DNA from: Cryptomeria japonica
Taxonomy: Eukaryota; Streptophyta; Pinopsida; Cupressales; Cupressaceae
NCBI RefSeq assembly: GCF_030272615.1
Contig: NC_081408.1
Coordinates: 401,853,889 to 401,909,888, forward strand
Direction of reading: 5' to 3'
DNA: 56,000 bases
A program made the translations under genes and the position numbers. Positions 1 through 12,095 of this stretch are shown one piece after another. The notes under the pieces were generated by a model. That model did not search any database. It was not told the origin of the DNA and worked only from the letters and a program-made list of their open reading frames with translations. Each line of letters starts with the position of its first letter. Within the stretch, counting starts at the first letter, position 1.

Positions 1-149
1 ACCGCGTTCGCCGATTTCAGAGGCCAGCAGAGGTAGGAGAGCCGGTAAGTACCACCAAACCTCCTCGTACTTTGACGCATTTAATTTTGTCATTAATGCA
101 TGCTAGATAGGGTCATAAATGCACTTAGACTAGGGTCCAAAAAGTGTCA

Positions 150-440
150 AAAAAACATCCAGGCGCGTCTGCGTTGGTGCCAGGCGCGTCTGTGCTCGCG
201 AGGCGCATCTATGTTTGTGTCAGGCGCGTCTGCGTTGGAACCCGCGTCTGTGTCAAATGCGACCATGTCTGTGCTGGTCAGTCGCGTTTGTGCCAAGAAG
301 GCACGTCTGTGTCGGGCAAGCGCATCTATGCAGAGCATAGGCACGTCTGTGTCAATCAGGCGCGTCTGTGTTTTTCAGGTGCGTCTGTGCAGTCTAAAAG
401 CACGTTTATGTCAGGTAAGCGCGTTTGTGTTTCAAAAAGT
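150..440 (+). repeat. Degenerate ~20-bp array, core CGCGTCTGTG (array A)
   Basis: About fourteen copies of a core close to CGCGTCTGTG, spaced at roughly 18-22 bp with variable spacers that often end in CAG. Many copies differ by C-to-T or G-to-A changes (CGCATCTATG, CACGTTTATG). The same core on the opposite strand forms arrays at 12590-12830 and 14036-14310. Here it lies upstream of the plus-strand plant-mobile-domain ORF. It is not a CRISPR array: the spacers are short and irregular and the setting is a plant retroelement. Confidence 0.8.
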
Positions 441-562
441 GTGAAATTACGTCTTCTAGGTCAAATCGGCAGTTCTGTGATGAACATACGCTGTCGATTG
501 GATAAGCTACTGAGAGGATACACTCAAGTAGGTCCTCTAGGGAAGACTAGGATAAATCAAGG

Positions 563-940
563 CACTTTGTGATGAACAGTGAGTACCAAGATATAGTACT
601 TTGTGATGAACAGGGAGTACTAGGGTATGAGCAGCACTTTGGGATGAACAGTGAGTGCAAATGTGAGTAACACTTTGTGATGAACAGTGAGTACCAAGAT
701 ATAGTACTTTGTGATGAACAGGGAGTACTAGGGTATGAGCAGCACTTTGGGATGAACAGTGAGTGCAAATGTGAGTAACACTTTGTGATGAACAGTGAGT
801 GTCACACACATAGTACTTTGTGATAAACAGGGAGTACCACTAGGATAGAAGCAACACTTTGTGATGAACAGTGAGTGTCACTAGGATAGATAGCAATATG
901 CATTTAGATAAAAAGTAGCATTTTGTGATAAACAGTGAAT
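563..940 (+). repeat. Tandem repeat, 36-bp monomer in 108-bp higher-order unit
   Basis: Two apparently identical 108-bp units (563-670 and 671-778) each consist of three ~36-bp monomers built on CACTTTGTGATGAACAGTGA. Looser monomers follow to about 940. The array lies between array A and the start of the plant-mobile-domain ORF, so it may be part of that ORF's leader or promoter. The identity of the two units points to recent unequal exchange or slippage. Confidence 0.85.
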
Positions 941-990
941 GCCACGATGACTGACATGAGTGATTTGCTTGACTATAGGAGTATTTGCCG

Positions 991-2942
991 ATGCTGGAGT
1001 CACGGGAGAGATTCCCGTCTACTCAGAGGTTGCGACCTGAGTTGACAGCCGAGGAGTGAGCTGCTATCGAGGAGATGGGATTGAGACATGTGCTATATGT
1101 GCCTGAGTTTCGGGCGAACATGGGACTGCTGACTGCATTAGCTGAGAGATGGCACTCTGAGATGTGCACGTTCCATTTGCCGATGGGTGAGATGACAGTC
1201 ACCCTGGAGGATGTATACAGGATTCTACGGATATCGATCGATGGGGAGCTGATCCCATACGATCGAGATGGAGATAGGGAGGCATTGAGATGGGTGTTCT
1301 AGGACCCAGGACTGGAGATGAGGGCAGGACACATGGCATGGGACACCATGACAGCCACAGGGTTAGCATTGCCGGCAGTGATAGGAGGAGCTATCAGTGG
1401 GTTCCTGTGTCCGGATAGGGCGACACGGGGGTTGGCTGTGGGCTGGGGAGGAGCACTGGAGACACTAGTGATGCAGCACACCAGATATGCTTGGGGACCA
1501 TGCGTGTTGGCCCATTTGTATTATGAGCTTCATCAGTTTGTCTACCATGGATCAGTGGGATTGGGTTGCGGAGTGACATTGCTGCAGGTATGGGCTTATG
1601 AGCATCTGCCGGTTACCCGACCGATACACTTCAAGGGTAGGGGACATGGACGTAGCTTTGTTCATTTTTACGATATGATCACATCACAGCCACGGATTGG
1701 CAAGTTGGAGCACTGGCGGCGAGTGATAGATGACATTGATGTGGTCATATGGAAACCATATCTGGGCTGCGTGCAGTGGGAGGATGACGCAGTTGAGCTT
1801 CCCTACACCTTCCGGAGAAGGTACTTGATTGGGCGGATGCCCTATGTGCTGGAGAGGCAGCTGGTAGACAAGATTGGCTGACAGTTTGGCCGGATTCAGA
1901 GGATGCCCCGGGGCTCAGGCTGGTATTCACGGACAGTTAGAGATCAGGCACAGTTAGGGCCCTTGCTGTCATATGATCAGGCAGTGACATAGCTGGTAGA
2001 GATGATACCCCTACCCTGGGACATGTGGCCAGAGATCGAGGACACCGGCATGGATGCTGAGTACATAGCATACTGGGTAGAGCATCCCTTCCCACGGTTG
2101 ACGGATCCAGGGGAGCCATTGGATGGAGATGGGGGTGGAGATGATGATGATGGTGGAGGGGATGGGGGCAGAGGCCGATGGAGGAGGAGGGGAGTAGTTG
2201 GAGAGAGGAGGGTTGCACCTCAGAGGGAGGGTGGTGAGGAGAGACAGGCTCGGGTGGTGAGGGGTCGCAGTGGATTGCCGCTACAGGTGCCAGTAGCACA
2301 GGGTCCCAGACAGGTACAGGTGCAGGGACAGGGACAGAGATAGGTACCAGTATAGGTACAGGTACAAGTACAGGGGCAGGGACCTGTAAGGGGGAGCCAC
2401 AGGCAGAGGTGAAGGGGGCTGACCCAGTAGAGGATGAGCTGCTAGATCTGAGGGAGATCTGCCAGGGCCAGGCAGATGAGATCCAGGAGCTAGAGAGGGA
2501 GAGGGATCGGCTCAGGACGAGGCTCTGAGACACTGAGTGGGAGTGGGATCAGGCTATCTAGCGCTATACAGAGGCTGAGATAGCACTGAGGGCCAAGAGA
2601 TAGGCAGCGGAGGACACAGGGGCAGGATATGCTTGTGTCCTGCGGGCAGGGGAGGAGATTGCCTACTGGAGAGACCTCTACTATTGTGCAGTGCCAGCAG
2701 ATCAGCGGGCAAGGAGCTTCCATAGACCGTCGCGTACAGCGACAGCTACGGGAGGGAGCCGGAGGAGACAGTCATCGAGTGGTGGGGTTATGGGTCTGGG
2801 TGAGTCCTTCAAGGGCTCAGATTCTGTCGAGGCCAGGCAGCTCCAAGGGAGGGAGTTCATCATAGCCATAGAGGGCTCCCTTTGTATCAGTTTTGTATCA
2901 TTTTTGTATTGTAGACAGCTGCAGGTGATTGTAGCCATATGA
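991..2942 (+). pseudogene. Plant mobile domain (PMD) ORF, antisense to gag-pol, decayed
   Basis: The ATG at 991 opens a frame that stays in phase to 2343, interrupted by stops at 1057-1059, 1300-1302, 1879-1881 and 1990-1992. The text matches the plant mobile domain family (Pfam PMD, seen in MAIL1-type proteins and in many plant transposable elements): ERWHSEMCTFHLPMGEMTVT near 1146-1205, then LLQVWAYEHLPVTRP near 1580-1624 and WKPYLG near 1750. An acidic Asp/Gly tract and a Gly/Gln-rich region follow. After about 2400 the coding signal moves to another frame and shows a coiled-coil-like stretch (DEIQELERERDRLR) and a basic Ser-rich tail ending at 2942. The stops are all TGA or TAG and fit single transitions from Trp or Gln codons. 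This matches the accessory ORF known downstream of pol in some Tat elements. Function in the element is unknown. Confidence 0.75.
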
Positions 2943-4568
2943 TTTTGACATCATTGTATCATGACACTTTTATGATTATATATATGAGATGATTCATCTT
3001 TGCGGTAGCTATATGCATGTGTACCTATGTGATGAGATGTTCTTATGTGATGCTTATGATATGGATGCAAATATTTATATGATGCAATGCAATATTTTTG
3101 TTCTTTTTATGTCTTAACATGTTATGCATGATGCAAATGTAAATGTATGTAATGCAGATGAATATGATAATGCAAATGTAAATTGTGCTAACAGGTGTTG
3201 TGTGCAGGATGTGATGCAGTTGTGATATCTATATGTATGTATGAAATGCTTATATGTGGTAATGCAGGTGTAACTACATGAAATGCAAATGTTTTTGGTG
3301 TGTCATTATACTCAGTCATGTGATAGCAGGCTATGCGGAATCAAGAAGGACGATGGAAGTCAATCAAGAAAGGGGGATGGAAGACAGAAGATATGAAAGT
3401 GAAAGAGCTTCTTGTGCATTATCATCATTGAGCTTTATTATGGCAAGTAGGTTATGACAATCGAGGCATATGTTCGACCCAGAAAGTCATTGTACCTATT
3501 TGCATGGAGATAAGACAGTCACAAACAAGGAATGCCCCAGTTCACGCTAGACTCACAGTGTCCTCATATCCTTGGACAAGTCATAGCATTACTAAGAGAC
3601 AATCCACAGACAGCAAAAGAAAATAGGTGACGATACCCCATCCTCGCCTTTCTAGTCAAAGACATCCTGGAGATAGAATCTCTAGTCAGAGACATCCTGG
3701 AAAAGCTAAAAGACATGTCACCAAAAGATAAAATCAAAAGAAAACCAAGACTCGACACCAACCTCCACTGTAGTCCTCAAGTTTAGTGTCTCTTGTCACT
3801 TGTATAAGTCTTATTTGATTGTGGTCATAATGTTTACTTTCACAGAAAGGATAGATAGCACTGAACCATATGTTGTCTGAGTCTGTTGAAAGATTTGATT
3901 TGGTTGAAGCTCATTGTTGTTGCTGTGTCTCATATGAAACTGACTGAATCCATGAAACTAGTACTTTATTGCGGATTGGCGATGCAGATGCTGCTTTATT
4001 GCAGATTATGCATGGATAGACTGAAGGAAGCTGGAAGAAACTGTACTCCTCAAAACATGTGATGTTCTCAGTTCCACACCCATCACTAGACGTAGGATTT
4101 GCCTTAGCCACAGATAGGATCTGATTTATTATGGATGGAAAGGGAGTGAAAAGGGAGGTTTATTATGAATGGCTAACCAATCTTGGGTAGATCAATAACA
4201 AGCCATGATGGGAATGGGTAAGTTTATTATGAACGAATAGGTTGTGAGTGTGTGCAAAGTGAAAGGATGAAAGTGAATCTTGAAGGAGGAAGGAGCAATG
4301 TCTCTACGCATGGCGCTGGTGACCCAGTTTTCACCATGGTACTTGCCCAGGGCACCACCGAAGTGGTTTTCACCGTTGGACGAAATTATTTCTCTTTACT
4401 TTTTTCAATTTTTCAATGTTTTTTGTGTCACAAGGCGCCTGTTTGCCAGGTTTTCACCAAGTAACGATTTTTATATTTTATGATTTTTTTTGTATTTTTT
4501 GAATTTTTTTGATTTTTTTGTATTTTTTGAATTTTTTTGTATTTTTTGAATTAGGATACTCTGAAGAG
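2943..4568. other. Non-coding interval between convergent PMD and pol ends
   Basis: No supportable gene. 3040-3330 is AT-rich and repeatedly contains ATGCAAAT-type words. From 3420 to 4240 short phrases of the TTTATTATGGATGG type recur. 4320-4460 holds several GTTTTCACC words. 4470-4560 is a run of T6-T8 blocks separated by GTA or GAA. The plus-strand PMD ORF and minus-strand gag-pol converge here, so their 3' ends and polyadenylation signals would be expected in this stretch; I cannot place them. Confidence 0.6.
4470..4560. repeat. T-rich low-complexity tract with 13-15 bp periodicity
   Basis: Near-repeats of a TTTTTTGTATTTTTTGAA phrase lie directly after the minus-strand pol stop codon at 4569-4571. 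On the pol sense strand this is an A-rich block. Confidence 0.7.
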
Positions 4569-5699
4569 CTATGTGTAGAACATGCGAAGGTGCATGCTAT
4601 TAATAGGATCCTCCAAAGGTTCACCTTCTGTAGTTGAGAGCTGATACGCACTAGATCCATATGCTGCTGTAATGATGTAAGGACCAAGCCAATTTGGTTC
4701 AAACTTGCCCTTCTTCTCTCTGTCTTGTTGATTTTTAGGATTTTCTCTGAGAACTAGGTCCCCTACCTCAAATGTGTGAGGCTTGACCTTGTGATTGTAG
4801 CTGCGACTCATTCGTTGTTGGTAAGTCTTGACATGACTAAAAGCAGTTTGTCTTCATTCATCCAATAGTTCCAGCTCTTGTAAGCGAGAGACCCTATAGT
4901 CTTCGTCACTGATGATGTTTCGCAAAGAAACCCGTAAAGAGGGTAGCTCGACCTTAATAGGCAAGATAGCTTCAGCGCCATAGACAAGTAAATAGGGTGT
5001 AGCTCTTGTAGGTGTACAGACACTTGTGCGGTAGGCCCAAAGTGCAGGATTAAGTTGGATATGCCAATTACGACCAGCATCGTCGACTGTCTTCTTAAGG
5101 ATTTTAAGGATTGTTTTATTAGACGCCTCAGCTTGGCCATTACCTTCGGGGTAATATGGTGTGGAGAAACAATGGGAAATATGGAAACGGTCACAGAGTT
5201 CACGAACATCCTGATTTGTGAAGGGACGCCCGTTATCAGTGATAATGGAAACAGGAATACCATATCGGCAAATGATATAGTTGAGGATGAATGTAGCAAT
5301 CTGTTTTCCTGTGACTTGTGTGAGAGGCACGGCTTCAATCCATTTTGTAAAATACTCTGTAGCAGTGATAATGAATTTGTGACCATTGGAAGAAGGAGGG
5401 TGAATCTTGCCTATGAGATCAAGTCCCCACTGACAAAAGGGCCAAGGAGACGCAAGTGGTTGAAGTTCTTGTGTTGGTGCATGTATGAGATCTCCATGAA
5501 TTTGACATTGCTTACATTTCTTGACAAACTGATATGAGTCTTTCTCCATATTGGGCCAGTAATATCCAGTCCTGATGAGTTTCTTGGCCAAGGTAGGACC
5601 ACTAGCATGTGGACCACATATCCCTTCATGCACTTCCCGTAACGCAATCTGAGCTTCGTCGCTTTCTAAACATCTAAGAAGAGTGCCATCTAGACCTCG
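4569..5699 (-). pseudogene. Ty3 integrase, C-terminal part of pol
   Basis: The minus-strand frame continues in phase from the RT/RNase H segment after a TGA at 5700-5702. It carries the zinc-binding N-terminus (MHEGICGPHASGPTLAKKLI, then KKCKQCQ) and an Asp-Asp-Glu core with Asp in GLDLIG, Asp in ITDNGRPF and the catalytic Glu in GNGQAEASNK. The family tail TPYLLVYGAEAILPIKVELP follows. A second in-phase TGA at 4854-4856 splits off the last ~95 codons, which hold RMSRSYNHKVKPHTFEVGDL, a usual integrase C-terminal sequence. There is no chromodomain, consistent with Tat. Integrase inserts the cDNA into the genome; this copy cannot make a full protein. Confidence 0.85.
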
Positions 5700-8180
5700 T
5701 CAGTATAGGATATCAGCTAAAATGACATATCGAGAGGATTGGCAAATGAAAGTGTGACGTTGGTTATTTGATAGATCAGGAGGTAAAGTATTGTCATGTA
5801 GGTATGTGAAAATGGACCCATATAACTGGGATTCGGGACCGACAATGCATATAGTCTCAGTAGGCATGATCTCATATGAAGGAACCAAAAGGTTATCCAC
5901 CAAGAACTCATAGCGGGTCTCATTTGGAGGTAGATTGATCAGTGAAGCAATTGTAGCCATGGCATCTGCAGCTCGATTCTGCTCTCTTGGTATCTGCTCA
6001 AAGTCTATCTTTGTGAAGTGTTGTTTCAGATCACCCACCATTTGTTTATAAGGCATTAATTTCTCATCTTTTGTTTGGTAATCATTAGTTGCTTGACGGA
6101 TGACAAGTTGGGAGTCCCCAAAAACACGAAGTTCCTGGATCTTCCATTGAACTGCAATTCGTAATCCTATTGTTAATGCCTCATATTCCGCTATATTGTT
6201 AGTGTAAGGAAATGATAAGTGGTATGATTTTGGTATAGAATCCCCTTGAGGAGTTATAAAGAGGATGCCAGCTCCTACCCCATGCTGTGTGTATGAGCCG
6301 TCGAAGTACAGTTGCCATGGCTTTGCATGTGACATTGTCAAAATGGATTCGTCTGGAAATTCTGAACTTAGAGGAACATCATCTATCATCGGAGCATCTG
6401 CTAATTGATCTACAATGGCTTGTCTTTTTATTGCTTTTCTGTCCACATACTCAATGTCGAATTCACTCAGGATCATTACCCATTTGGCCAGTCGCCCAGT
6501 AAGTGTTGCCTTATTGAGAAGGTATTTCAATGGGTCTATTCTTGCAACTAACTTAGTCTTATGAGTGAGCATGTAATGTCGTAATTTCTGTGAAGCAAAG
6601 ACCACGGTGAGACATGCATGCTCAATTGGTGTGTAGTTTAGCTCATATCCTACTAATGTGCGATTGATATAGTATACTACTTTTTCCTTGCCTTCAGCCA
6701 TTTGTTGTGCTAAGAGTGCCCGCAGTGCTATTCGAGTAGCTGATATGTATAGTAACAGTGGTTGATCTGGAACTGGTGGCATCAAAACTGGTGGATTTAG
6801 AAGATAATCTTTGAGCATCTGGAAAGCCTGTTGACAGTTATTGTCCCATTTGAATTTGATGTTTTTATGTAGCAAGTGCTGAAAAGGATTACACTTATCT
6901 GCCAGTTGTGCTATGAATCTTCGGATGGACTGGAGTCTACCTTGTAAGGATCGAAGTTGACTGATATTTCTTGGAGGTTGCATTTCCAAGATGGCCTTAA
7001 CTTTTGCTGGATCAGCTTCAATTCCCCTTTTGGATACAATGAATCCTAGGAGCTTCCCGGAGGTTACTCCAAAGACACATTTCTTGGGGTTTAATCTTAC
7101 TTTGTATTTTTCCAACTGATCAAAGATGACTGAAAGAATGTCCAAATGTGTATTTCTATCTATTGATTTTATCAAGAGGTCATCAACATAATCTTCCACA
7201 GTTACATGCATGAGATCATGAAAGATAGTAGTCATGGCTCTTTGATATGTAGCACTTGCATTCTTTAGCCCGAAAGGCATGACATTCCAGCAGAAAGTTC
7301 CCCATGGACAAGTAAATGTTGTTTTATGTTGATCCTCGGGTGCAATTCTTATTTGATTATAACCAGAGAATCCATCCATCAATGATAACATTTCATGACC
7401 TGCTGTGAGATCAACAATCAAGTCAATGTTTGGTAATGGGAAGTCATCCTTTGGACAAGCTTTGTTGATGTCTCTGAAATCTGTGCAAATTCTGATGCTG
7501 CGATCCGGTTTACTAACAGGTACCAAGTTGGAGATCCATTCAGAATAATCGATTGGACGTATGAATCCGACATCGAGTAATTTCTCAAGTTCTGCTTTGA
7601 CTAGTAATGCCACTTGTGGATGCATTTTTCTTAATTTCTGTTTTACTGGTTTTGCCCCCGGTTTGACTGTCAAATGATGCATTACCAAATCTGGATCCAA
7701 TCCAGGCATATCAGCGTATGACCAGGCGAAGTTGATTTGTCGTTCTTTGAAGAAACTTATGAATTTTGACCTTTCTGACTCTGTCAGTGATTGAGCTAGG
7801 AATATGTTGTGTGGAACCTCTTCTGTACCAATGTTTGTTTTGATAGTCTCTTCGACCAACATGGATGACTTTTCCTCATATGATGCTGGGAGGATGTCGA
7901 GCCTTCCATCTTCGGGTGCCTCGAAGAGGTTTTCGCCCTCAGATACATCCTTTCTTTTTACTTTTTTGGGGTCAGATAGCGCCACAATGTGGTTTTCGCC
8001 ATAAGACCCTTGATTTGTTCTTATTTTCACATTTTTGCGACTGGAAGGTTCGACACCCTCACCAAAATATGCCACGCTATTGAGTTCTATAGTGTATCCC
8101 ATTTTATGGTCTCCAGTGGGAAGATCATCTCGTATGCCCAAATAGTCAATAAAAGCTTCGTCGTTTTGGAATGTGTCAAA
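5700..8180 (-). pseudogene. Reverse transcriptase, RNase H and second RNase H of pol
   Basis: A near-uninterrupted 813-codon stretch (8141-5700) follows an in-phase TAG at 8181-8183. RT motifs in order are FRDINKACPKDDFPLPNID, LMDGFSGYNQI, PFGLKNASATYQRAM and the active-site YVDDLL (about 7175-7200). The Ty3 RNase H with its RRFIAQLADKCNPFQHLL entry and a thumb-like region follows. Near 6300 a second RNase H begins with LYFDGSYTQHGVGAG and contains NNIAEYEALTIGLR, FGDSQLVI and REQNRAADAMA. A duplicated RNase H is diagnostic of Tat/Ogre elements. The frame is the same as gag and integrase, so the element used one gag-pol reading frame. Confidence 0.92.
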
Positions 8181-9545
8181 CTATGCAGGTCCTTCATGAT
8201 CCCAGTCGATGAGTTGGTGGTGAACAAGGGGAAGGTCGTTAATGTCTTCAAAGTTAGCGGGGCTAAGAGTGAAGATGCAGTTATATTCGGGTATGTCAAG
8301 GTAATTATCGAGGTCATCAATGGCACTCTCCTCATCAGTCTCGATCGCGAGCGAATCCAAATTATCATCACTAGTAGCGCATTCTGGGACAGGTGTTCTC
8401 ATCCTATGTGATTTCAACCTAGAACCTTGAGACAAGGACTGTGTGGAATCCTCATGGGTTGTTTCTTGACCAACTCTGAACTTGTTATAAAATTCCTCTT
8501 CTTCTGTGGGTTCATCTAGCTCTCTGAATGTCTCGATGAGCTCGTAGTCACTGGAAGACTTGTCTGAACCCCATTCCCATTTGTTGGAATCTGTGGAATA
8601 GCGATCCTCTTGTTGAATTTTGGCAGCTTTGACTTGTAAGGCTTCTTCTGTCCTTTGAGTGTGGACCTTGGAAGTTGAGAAACCAAGTCCTTTCGAACGT
8701 TCCTTCTTGAGAGTCAATTCATGTTGTAAAGGTTCAATTATGCCTTCCTTTCGTAACCCCAGAGGGCTTTTTCCACCATACCCAAATTTTTGTAGAATTT
8801 TGAAGCCTTTGCCATATTTCTCACATGGTAGATTGATGTGATCTTGTGTTTCCTCTTCATTGTCTCTGAAAAGCATTTGGTATAAATCTTCCTCTTCTAG
8901 TTCACCCCATCTTTGAAAGGTAGTAGGGTCCCATTTGAGCATCATGATAGAGATTTGTTTGTTAGGATGTGGTCTCCCATATTCTTTTGGGGAACTCATG
9001 ACTTGTCGTAAGTACATGGTCTGATTGAAAGTATATTCCCCCATGCCTTTGTCCTGAAACTTGCCTTTAAGCTCACCTTGTTTTGATGTAGAAGGTTTTA
9101 ATGACTCAGGATCAATGTATGCCGAGGAAGGAACAACCTCACGATTACTGGGAATGATGGTCTCAATCTTTGATTTTAGGTTATTGCAATATATGAATGG
9201 ATTAGGATCACCGTTAAATGTTACTTCCACTCCATTATGAGGAAACTTAATGCATTGGTGATATGTGGATGGGACTGCCCTCATTTCATGAGTCCAAGGG
9301 CGTCCTAGCAATATGTTGTAAGTGAGATTTAAATCCGGGACTTGACAAACCACATCCTTTGTAACTGGCCCAACTCTGAGAGGTAAGATGACTCTGCCCT
9401 TGGATGAACACTCTTCATCTTCATATGCTTTAATGGTGATTTTATTTGTAGAATTCACAGCTTTATCAGAATATCCCAATTGTGTAATAGTTCTTAATGT
9501 GCAAATGTTTAGACCTGCTCCTCCATCTATCAGGACTCTTTTTAT
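8181..9545 (-). pseudogene. Aspartic protease plus G-patch region of pol
   Basis: The protease active site reads VLIDGGAGLNI at about 9505-9535, just after an in-phase TGA (9546-9548). The usual flap and C-terminal phrases follow, including LTYNILLGRPWTHEMRAVPS. Further on, GKGFKILQKFGYGGKSPLGL around 8760-8825 matches a G-patch, a glycine-rich RNA-binding motif found after protease in several plant Ty3 and retroviral lineages. A long acidic linker then leads into RT. The segment ends with a TAG at 8181-8183, after which the same frame resumes. Confidence 0.8.
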
Positions 9546-12095
9546 TCAATGTTTGTGTATGAAGGCTTCAATGTGTAGTGGTGCATTATGTGGCTGACTT
9601 ATAGAGGCGTCATCGACTTCGGTGAAAGTAAGGGAGTGTGGAACGGAAAGGTATCCCACCATGGCTTGAAACTGGTCCACGTTTAGATCAGTAGGAACAA
9701 CAGTATCTCTCAAGATTTTGTCAAGAATGGCTTTATGTGTGGCAGATATGCGTAATAGCTCAAGGATTGAAATGAGCGTGGGTGTCTTCCCTAGTTGTTC
9801 TACAAGGTCATACTCAGGTTTGGTTGATGAAGAAGCGGTGTTTTTAGTTGGAGCACCTTGCAAAGTGATTTTACCTTGACGAGTTCTGACATTACATTTG
9901 GAGGTAGGTTTGGAAGAAGATCCAACACCTTTTAGGACAATCCTAGGTCTCTGAGTAGAATTCTCAGACGCTTTGTCCTTGATGATAATGGTAGAGACGT
10001 AATTGTCCATCGAGATGTGATTGATAGTTGAATCATAGTTATAAGATGCTCTGGTATAGTTCGTTTGATCCTCTGTGGCTTTAGCTTTTCCCTTGTCATG
10101 TTTTGGGAATGGTTCCTTAAACATCTCATGTTCTTGATTAGATGAATGTCCCTCAATCTCAATGTCACCTCTATCAATGAGGTCTTGTATGATGTTCTTC
10201 AGTCGATGACAATTTCCTGTCTTATGACCTTTGCTTTTATGAAATTCACAATACTTATCATCATTCCACCAATTTGGTTTCACCTTTGGTTCATATGGAG
10301 GAAAATCTGGAACTGTGATCACCTTGTTTGCCACAAGCTTCTTGAAGACTGACTCAAGTGGTTCTCCCAATGGAGTGTACTTCCTTCATGATCTGGAAGT
10401 TGTTTGAGTATTCACTTGATTGTTTGTAGAACTTGATCCTGAAAAGATGACTTTGGGTCGCACTGTGTTGGCATCAACAACACCATCATTGACTGTGTTC
10501 TTATTTTTATTCCAAAATCTTGGCTTGTCTTTTCCTTTAAAGTCATCTTTGTTTTCCTTGAATATCTTAATGACTCCTTGTTCAATTAGGACCTTTTCTG
10601 TAGCTAAGCCTTTTTCAATAACGTCCTTGAAGGTGGACAAACAAGTTTTCCTTAAATCATATCCAATGTCTTTGTTAACATTTTGGATGAACATTTCTAC
10701 CATTTGTTTTGGTGGAATTTCACAAGAGCATCTACTGGCTAGATTTCTCCATCTTTGTAAGAATGATGCAAAAGATTCTCCCTCTTTTTTCTTAGTGTTG
10801 CACAAAGTAGTGACTGATATGTCTGTCTCTATGTTGTAGGAGAAATGTTGGATAAATGCCTCTGCTAGATCACCCCATGACTTAATACCAGGTGGGAGTT
10901 GGGAGAACCATTCCATAGCTTGATCACCTAAGCTTTGTGGGAATAATCTCATCAAATATGTCTCTTCTGCTGCTACCTCAATGCAAGTTGTGAAAAACTG
11001 TCTTATGTGTGCCTTAGGATCCCCTTTTCCTCTATACTTATCAAATTTAGGCGTCACAAAGTGTGTAGGAAAAGGAGACATTGGAATGCTCTTGTCAAAT
11101 GGATAAGGACATATGTCTCTCATTGTGTATGTTGGCTTCGGTGTATTTATGTCCTCCATTTTCTTTTGTAAGTCCCTGATTTGTTGCTCCAAATTTCTCT
11201 TAGGTGGAGATCGACTTCTTGGACCATATCCTATGTTTGAGGTACCCATTGGAGGAGGAGCATGTTGCATATATGGATGATATTGATCATACACATGTTC
11301 ATATGGAGGAGGTCTGTAATGATGCTGCGTATATGGACCACTTGTTATAGATTCATGTTGAGGAACACCATATCTATTTTGTGCATGTATACCATACTCT
11401 ACAGGCATGTCATGTTCTATTGTATTGCCCCCAAATTTGACACGGGGTTTCCTTGTGTCCAAATTTTGAGCATGCCTTGGAATATCCCATTGCTTTGGTG
11501 GTTGATCCTTAGCATTGATATGTGATTGAGCATATTTTTCTCCATAAGACTTCCATAATGGTCTACGAAGGTGAGTATCATATGTTTGACCATGTGTATG
11601 TGGGCCCTCTGGTTTTTGAAGCAAAGCTGATGGTGATTCAGGTACCATATATGGTCCTCTATTTCCTCCACTATTAGGTCTCCTTTGATCCATGTTGGAG
11701 TGAGGTTGTTGCAAAGGTTGATTTTCCATTATTTGAGACATGTCAAAATCATGAGGTATCTTGGCTCCACTTTGTGCCATCATTTGTAAGAAGTATTGTC
11801 TATCCCTCCTCATTATTTCCTCAACCAATCGATTGAAATGGGGATTCATAATGGATTTTTCCACATCTGCTGAATGTACGGAAAAGTTGTCCATATTGTC
11901 ATTGTGTGTAGCATTGTTGTTTATAGTGTCCATGTTCTCAACATTTGGAATGTTTCTATAGGCATCCATGTCGGGTAATGTAGTATGATCAGAATTGAAA
12001 AAGATCTCATTGTCATACTCATAAGAACTCATGTTTGCGGACTCTTGAGCCTCTTTAGTTTCTCTCCTAGATTTTTGAAGACGGGTTTCAACCAT
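9546..12095 (-). pseudogene. Gag polyprotein with retrotransposon gag domain and zinc knuckle
   Basis: The ATG at 12095 starts MVETRLQKSRRETKEAQES. A Pro/Tyr/His-rich region precedes a short coiled coil (LEQQIRDLQKKMEDI). The gag core (about residues 345-480) contains KAHIRQFFTTCIEVAAEETY, QAMEWFSQLPPGIKSW and EAFIQHFSYNI. After an in-phase TGA (10386-10388) the frame continues with YCEFHKSKGHKTGNCHRLK, the atypical zinc knuckle common in Tat gag, then a basic linker and the N-terminal edge of protease. A TGA at 9546-9548 ends the segment. Gag forms the virus-like particle and binds RNA. The start choice rests on this being the first ATG of an uninterrupted frame directly after the leader. 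Confidence 0.85.

Noticed and set aside
150-440. CRISPR-like repeat-spacer look
   Set aside because: Spacing is ~20 bp with degenerate cores, in plant retroelement DNA with no cas genes; it is a minisatellite-like array.
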